64,000 bases of DNA from positions 747,054 to 811,053 of the forward strand of contig BCLD01000007.1 of NCBI GenBank assembly GCA_001600875.1. Direction: 5' to 3'. The notes under the pieces are model-generated. The model was not told the origin of the DNA and did not search any database. It saw only the letters and a program-made list of their open reading frames with translations. The DNA comes from Solicoccozyma terricola. Lineage: Eukaryota; Basidiomycota; Tremellomycetes; Filobasidiales; Piskurozymaceae. The position numbers and the translations under genes were made by a program. Position 1 is the stretch's first letter, and each line of letters begins with the position of its first letter. This document shows positions 59,562-64,000 of the stretch, piece after piece.

Positions 59562-60646
59562 TCTTTAGCAGGAGTAGGAGGGTTCTTGCAATCGCCTCGG
59601 CGGTGACCACGCTGCCCGCAGCGAAAGCATTCGCCGGAAGCGGCTGGCTGAGAGTTCGGAGTCAGGGGGTAGCCGGTCTCTACGGTTGGCTCCATGTGGA
59701 CACCGAACTTGAGGTCCCAAGCGGCGAGTTCAGCACGGTGTTGCTCGGAGACGGTTGCGGACGGGATTTGGGCGCGAGGAGAATAATTGTTTTGAGGGGC
59801 CGGCTGAATGGGCGCTCTGTATGTGTTACTCGCTCGCGGGGATGGGTTCGGATCAGGCTGGTGGTACTGGTTGTATGGGGGAGCGAAAGGTTGAGGTTGT
59901 GTCGGCGCGCGTAACTCCTGCAGCTCCATACGAAGTCGGACGGGCCCTAGTATGGCATTAATCTCTTCTGTAGTCAAATCTCGGATAGCCTTAGTGATTT
60001 CCGTGAAAGGCTTATCCTCGTAACCTTTGGAGACAAGGAATTGCCTTGTGTACTGCCCCATTTGTCGGAAAAGGTCGCGGACTCTGGAGACGTCTGGAAA
60101 CTTGGAGTCGGGGATTTGTCCGGCGAGATCGTCCGCGGCATCGGCGAATATGACATGGCGGAATTCGTTCTTAGCGGGATCTTTGGAGCCTACGTGTATG
60201 TCGGGCAAACGAAGAGCGGCGAAGTCGGCTAGGTATTTCTTGATCTTATTCTTATCCTCCTGATCGTATTTGTCCTTCCAAGCGGCGACCAATAGCGGGT
60301 AGCTGGCCTTGGTGGCGGCGGGTAGGGCATCAAACCAAGCTTCAGCTGGGGAGTCTTTAGCCATCACGGTGGCGAAATATCGTGGAATCTTAGGGTCGTT
60401 GTCCGGTAAGTCTCGATCCATGATGCCCATATCGAAGCATTTCAACCAGTTCTTGTCGGTCCTCCCCGAAAACAGTGGGATTGGGGCCGGAGCCATCGCG
60501 GGAGATGGTCGTTTAGGTGTAGTTGCGGGGGAGGTAAGAGATGGAGGTCGTTGGGTTGGGTTCTTGGTCACGAACGGAGTGGGTGTATCGAGGCCGAGGT
60601 GGAGTAGTTTGAGGTATGTCAAATCTAGGGTCGATCTAGTTGCCAT
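59315..60646 (-). CDS. Retrotransposon Gag protein
   Basis: The protein is 443 aa from an ATG at 60646. It has a Pro-rich N-terminus, a helical capsid-like middle (LFSGRTDKNWLKCFDMGIMD, AWFDALPAATKASYPLLVAA), and a CCHC zinc knuckle near residue 340 (CFRCGQRGHRRGDC). The last codons before the stop contain a slippery heptamer. A separate frame at 60931-61218 (MSNDAQVDSQFTNSLAEICE) starts 30 bp after the primer-binding site and may be a leader ORF or a first Gag exon. Confidence 0.92.
   Translation of the reverse strand: MATRSTLDLTYLKLLHLGLDTPTPFVTKNPTQRPPSLTSPATTPKRPSPAMAPAPIPLFSGRTDKNWLKCFDMGIMDRDLPDNDPKIPRYFATVMAKDSPAEAWFDALPAATKASYPLLVAAWKDKYDQEDKNKIKKYLADFAALRLPDIHVGSKDPAKNEFRHVIFADAADDLAGQIPDSKFPDVSRVRDLFRQMGQYTRQFLVSKGYEDKPFTEITKAIRDLTTEEINAILGPVRLRMELQELRAPTQPQPFAPPYNQYHQPDPNPSPRASNTYRAPIQPAPQNNYSPRAQIPSATVSEQHRAELAAWDLKFGVHMEPTVETGYPLTPNSQPAASGECFRCGQRGHRRGDCKNPPTPAKECSYRFAVFRANQINMDRTRVTYPDATPASTSNAIALPVRSIQKQDPLTEADALDNVDNPEESLEYLDNPYLAQGKANGYQL
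59336..59342 (-). other. Slippery heptamer GGGAAAA for -1 frameshift between gag and pol
   Basis: On the minus strand the Gag codons read CAG GGA AAA, giving G GGA AAA in the exact X XXY YYZ phase. A -1 slip at this point continues directly in the Pol frame (codon starts 59336, 225 bases from 59561). The Gag stop (TAA, 59315-59317) lies six codons downstream. Confidence 0.75.
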
Positions 60647-60930
60647 GTACTTGTGCTCGAACTGTATGGCTCCGTTACTTTATGACTCCTGTATGGCTCC
60701 AGAGACGTTACTTGAGACTCACGACGTGGATGGTGCTGGCCCTAGGCGGGAGGCGAGTGATCGTGTGACCGTTGGTTTTTCGGTTGGTTTTGATATGCGG
60801 TCGGCGAGCGAGCGAGTGCGGTCGACGCGGAGGGGTCGAGTTCGCTGGTTACGGATCGGGAAGGAAGCGGATGGTGTAGGAGTGGTACTGGATGAGAATA
60901 TGCTGGTCTTGTATTCCGACCACTTGATGA

Positions 60931-61218
60931 TCAGGCTGTGCGGGAGAATGCTGATGACTGTATCCGTGTGCCGGTTGGTCCGTTGGGAAGGCCCAGGAAA
61001 CGGGTTTGAGAGTGACTGATGGTGCCCTCGAAAGCCAAGGAGGTGATATCGTCCGGGTGGACCGCGGCGAGTCTGAGGAGCTTGTATAGGTGTAACTTGT
61101 GATCAATTGCGGGTATATAGGAGAACGCGTTTTTGTTGATCAAACCGGTGAGGATTTTTTCGCAGATTTCGGCGAGGGAGTTGGTGAATTGGGAATCCAC
61201 TTGAGCGTCGTTGGACAT
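60931..61218 (-). CDS. Small ORF in the retrotransposon leader
   Basis: The protein is 95 aa: MSNDAQVDSQFTNSLAEICE, then ILTGLINKNAFSYIPAIDHK and LHLYKLLRLAAVHPDDIT. It starts close to the primer-binding site and precedes Gag in a different frame. It could be the first exon of Gag; I did not find a clean intron joining the two. Confidence 0.4.
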   Translation of the reverse strand: MSNDAQVDSQFTNSLAEICEKILTGLINKNAFSYIPAIDHKLHLYKLLRLAAVHPDDITSLAFEGTISHSQTRFLGLPNGPTGTRIQSSAFSRTA

Positions 61219-61230
61219 GGAAGGTTCAAA

Positions 61231-61248
61231 TGCTCGGTCTGGTCACCA
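61231..61248 (-). other. Primer-binding site of the retrotransposon
   Basis: TGGTGACCAGACCGAGCA follows the 5' LTR with no gap on the minus strand and begins with TGG, complementary to a tRNA CCA end. The primer tRNA was not identified. Confidence 0.65.
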
Positions 61249-61365
61249 TGAACAGGTGCGGTGGAAATGGTCTGTGATGTCTGGCTGTCTAACTACGTCT
61301 ACAAAGCGCGTCTACAAACACCTGATGAGGTGCGAGGCCACTGTGAGAACTGCACCGCGTGCACA
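61249..61365 (-). repeat. 5' LTR
   Basis: 117 bp, 115 identical to the 3' LTR at 55425-55541. It ends against TCGG (61366-61369). Confidence 0.9.
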
Positions 61366-61369
61366 TCGG

Positions 61370-61708
61370 GCCGTAGACCTGGCAGATGCCCATTGTTCAT
61401 CGTACAATGATTGTAGGTGTATGAGCTTCGTTCGGGTCAGGTGAATGACGATGATAATGAGCGAGAGTCATGTTTGAATGACATGTCACTCCTAGCTAAT
61501 CTCCTAGAGCAGTGGTGGTAGGGGATTATAACGTGTCCAGAGGAATTCCTGTGACAACCCCATCCCTCCAAACATCGGTCCAAGATCCTCATACATATCA
61601 GGAACATGATCTGAGGCACCTACTGTCTTGCCAGTGGTTTGACCAGTTGGGATCACATGGCTGGCTGTGGCCAATCGGTGACCCAACTTGATCTTCCCAT
61701 CTTGTTCT
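61370..61708. other. Spacer right of the retrotransposon
   Basis: About 340 bp of unassigned DNA that was joined to the sequence left of 55421 before insertion. Nothing was recognised. Confidence 0.4.
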
Positions 61709-62346
61709 TTCCCCTGCAGAGCATGGAGTCAAGCCAGCCAGCGAAAAAGATCAAGAACTATGCGATTTTTGCACCTAGGGTTATTCCATCGGAAAAGGTG
61801 AAGACCGTTGTCAATCTGGAAATGGAGAGGAAGATTGTGAGTTTTTGGGTTTGGGTAGCAAACATTCCAGTGCGACATAGCAGCTCTGATACCCTTCCAT
61901 TTGGTTTGTTCATCTGACAGATGTGGATATCAAACTACCTTCCGGCACATTCAAGAAGCAGAAATTCATGGACGTTGTGCCAGACCCATGCAGAAAGGAG
62001 AACAAGGGGAAACTTCTTAAAAAAGAGGACAAGGTGGTGAAGAAGAACAAGGAGGAAATTATTGTCAGTACTTTCCCTTGTCTTGCTGCACATGCACAAA
62101 GAGTCTCACCACGTTTAAAACAAGAAGATGATTGCAAAACATACCACCACCAACATGCAGGCCAAGGAAGATCATGCCCTCAATGCCACCAAAGTCATCG
62201 CTGCACCGGCTTTGGCAAAGGTGCTCATGAGTTATTTTATTGTTTCTCCTTCTTGCTTTAGTCAGCATGTCAACTTTACGAGCTGTTGGTCCTCCAGTCT
62301 GAGAAGGCAAAACAAAGGAACTTTATGGCAACTGATGGTATCATAG
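61709..62346 (+). pseudogene. Lysine-rich ORF fragments, possibly a broken gene
   Basis: One exon-like frame reads MESSQPAKKIKNYAIFAPRV and VKTVVNLEMERKI and ends at a GTGAGT donor. After an intron-like stretch ending CTGACAG comes DIKLPSGTFKKQKFMDVVPD and KENKGKLLKKEDKVVKKNKE. The two look like parts of one protein, but the obvious splice does not keep the frame, so either the gene is decayed or I misplace the intron. No family was recognised. Confidence 0.35.
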
Positions 62347-62769
62347 CTCTCAGGATACAGGCAAGTGGTTTCCCTACCATTATCAGTGGCCAACAAGCTT
62401 ACTCTTCTCACAGCCTGTTGCTCCTTGTCTTGGATGTCAATTGACAAGGCTCATGGTTGTTCTGGTTGGTGTTCCAGTTCAGATTGTCCAATGTGCAGTC
62501 GCAATGGGATGGAATGCCTTGGCGGGGTCATGGACCACCAAAGGAAGGTCGGTGAATTCTCTCCAAGCTTGAAGGCTGACTACCATCAGCATGTTGTGTG
62601 TCTTTTAAGGGATGGACTGGGTTTATAGGAATCAGTGGAGTCCATGTGGTGTGTGGTGGTCGATCTAACAAATGTGTCTGGTTTACGTAGAAATAATGTA
62701 GAAAGAGAACATAATCATTGTATTGCAGGGGAACTATTTTATCTACGATTATCTAGAGCAGAAGAGAAA
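62347..62769. other. Accessory spacer, nothing recognised
   Basis: Short overlapping ORFs without coding character. Confidence 0.35.
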
Positions 62770-63048
62770 CTAGGCGAGGAAGAAACCCTCTCTTTTGAGC
62801 TCACACAGATGCTTGCAAACCGCCACCAGAGCTCTCCCTAACTTGTATGAGAGAAAGTAATCGACACCATTGTGCCATTTTCCTCTGGTGATCCGCCAGA
62901 AGATCCCGACTGTTGCCTCTTCCCAATCCTCCCATGGACCCCAGTGAGCCTTGTCATTGAAGAGACGAGAGAGAGGTGGAAGGAAGAATTCCCTATCGAA
63001 GAAAGCTTTGTCCCTTTCCAAACGTGGCAATTGAGTCCATCGGTGCAT
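62770..63048 (-). CDS. Hypothetical ORF, possibly one exon of a larger gene
   Basis: The frame reads LERDKAFFDREFFLPPLSRL, WGPWEDWEEATVGIFWRITR and YKLGRALVAVCKHLCELKRE, then stops at 62770. Its composition is protein-like (several W, charged helices). No family was recognised. It may be the 3' exon of the minus-strand gene whose coils lie at 63120-63900. Confidence 0.3.
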   Translation of the reverse strand: MHRWTQLPRLERDKAFFDREFFLPPLSRLFNDKAHWGPWEDWEEATVGIFWRITRGKWHNGVDYFLSYKLGRALVAVCKHLCELKREGFFLA

Positions 63049-63119
63049 GATTGATCCACCCTCATCTTGGCAGGTATTGAAATGCTGATCTTCAATGTGT
63101 CACCGTAGATGCTTCAGCA

Positions 63120-63900
63120 TTGCCGAGCCCAAACTCACTGTACATCCTGATGATTGCTAAGAGTCCCGATACTCGCCTTCACTTCTGTCATGTCAGCCTT
63201 CAAAGTCGTGATATCGGCTCACATTGTGTAAGGTTATTAACCCTTACCACCCTTTCCTAGCCCTTAGGATGCATAGTAGTTGAAGACCATTAAGAGAATG
63301 GTCAAGTAGCCTTTCGGTTAAGTGTGCGGATGTCAATTCAACAGCATTCCCATGACACACATCGTCTTGAGGCTGTCTTTCACATCATTGAGCAACACAA
63401 TCATGTCCTTTTGTTTCAAATCGATTAATCTGTTGATATGTTCATCGGATGCAGCTTCCAGAGCTGGCATTGGATTCTCCATAAACCACTTCCCGGTCAC
63501 AAGGAACTGCTCGCCAGGTCATGTGGACCATGGAGTCATGGTAGTGGGAGTTGTATCGGTTGAGAGATTACTGGACATGGTGTGGAAATGTGATAGGGGT
63601 GGTTGCCATCACTTGTAGAGATGATCTGCACCTCTGACCTTTGAGCCCACCCACTGTCATTTGGAGGATGCAGATGGCACTTGAAGCTAGCATCAGCACC
63701 TGGCTGGAAGCATTCAATCATCTTCGGAAGGGCTTCGATGAAAGCCTTGTTTGTGGCACATTCGAAGGTGTGCTTGACATTCTTGTGTATGTGAATGACA
63801 TACAAAACCATCAGCTTAGGTGAAGAATTGACTGTGATATCACACTCACCTTGATGTGTTTCGCTGATTCTTTATCAGACGGACCACTGTCGACGACATC
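63120..63900 (-). pseudogene. Minus-strand coiled-coil gene remnants
   Basis: Reading leftward, SGPSDKESAKHIK is joined by a GTGAGT...CACAAG intron (63848-63788 approx.) to NVKHTFECATNKAFIEALPK, MIECFQPGADASFKCHLHPP and NDSGWAQRSEVQ. Further on, MENPMPALEAASDEHINRLI and DLKQKDMIVLLNDVKDSLKT (about 63340-63480) and ADITTLKADMTEVKASIGTL (about 63145-63215) are coiled-coil segments. They are similar in style to the fragment at 53984-54422. I could not build one continuous model. Confidence 0.35.
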
Positions 63901-64000
63901 AGTAAGTAACTGTTTGCATGTAGAGCAGCATAGCTGCTGTCAGGATTATAGGGATCTGATCCTGAGACGTGTGGGGTTTATATACAACTGCAAATGCAAT

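Larger units (their letters stand above)
55425..61365 (-). mobile_element. Ty3/gypsy LTR retrotransposon, nearly intact, 5.94 kb
   Basis: Two 117-bp direct repeats with TG...CA ends bound gag and pol on the minus strand. The flanking target duplication is TCGG (55421-55424 and 61366-61369). The primer-binding site (TGG start) follows the 5' LTR directly, and a purine tract (GGGTGGGGA) precedes the 3' LTR on the minus strand. Domain order protease, reverse transcriptase, RNase H, integrase identifies Ty3/gypsy (Metaviridae). Two differences between LTRs and open gag and pol frames indicate recent insertion. Confidence 0.93.

Overview
The window is nuclear DNA of a basidiomycetous fungus, most likely a Tremellales yeast (Cryptococcus/Kwoniella-like). 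This is inferred from dense short GT-AG introns (about 50-80 nt) with CTGAC-type branch points, tightly packed genes on both strands, and the family content. Almost every gene is split into many exons, so gene coordinates below run from start codon to stop codon and include introns. Where I could check them base by base, exon joins are given.

Region 1-47.2 kb is a conserved housekeeping block. In order it holds a CIA30-domain protein (-), 60S ribosomal protein L5 (+), the ribosome chaperone BCP1 (+), an aprataxin/HNT3-like DNA-adenylate hydrolase (+), a malonyl-CoA:ACP transacylase-like protein lacking the catalytic serine (-), a CDC25-type Ras exchange factor with SH3 and WW domains (-), sterol 3-beta-glucosyltransferase ATG26 (-), an epoxide hydrolase (-), a MUB1/samB MYND protein (+), a NUP2/NUP50-like nucleoporin (-), a RecQ helicase of the SGS1/BLM type (-), an RDH54/RAD54B-type translocase (+), an ARP10-like dynactin protein (-) and a DUG1 Cys-Gly dipeptidase (-) broken by an assembly gap. 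The RecQ and RDH54 genes share one divergent promoter, and both carry extremely small exons at conserved motifs.

Region 47.2-64 kb is accessory. It holds an intron-containing tRNA-Arg(TCT) with a decayed 5' copy about 190 bp upstream, a six-exon gene of unknown family (651 aa), remnants of coiled-coil genes, a candidate solo LTR, and a nearly intact 5.9-kb Ty3/gypsy retrotransposon on the minus strand. The retrotransposon has 117-bp LTRs that differ at two positions, a 4-bp target duplication, gag and pol in a -1 relation, and a perfect slippery heptamer at the frame switch. Further coiled-coil and lysine-rich fragments follow to the right edge.

Functionally, the left half joins ribosome assembly (RPL5, BCP1), membrane/lipid and signalling genes (ATG26, CDC25), and three DNA-repair genes (HNT3-like, RecQ, RDH54). 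No CRISPR, operon or obvious biosynthetic cluster is present.
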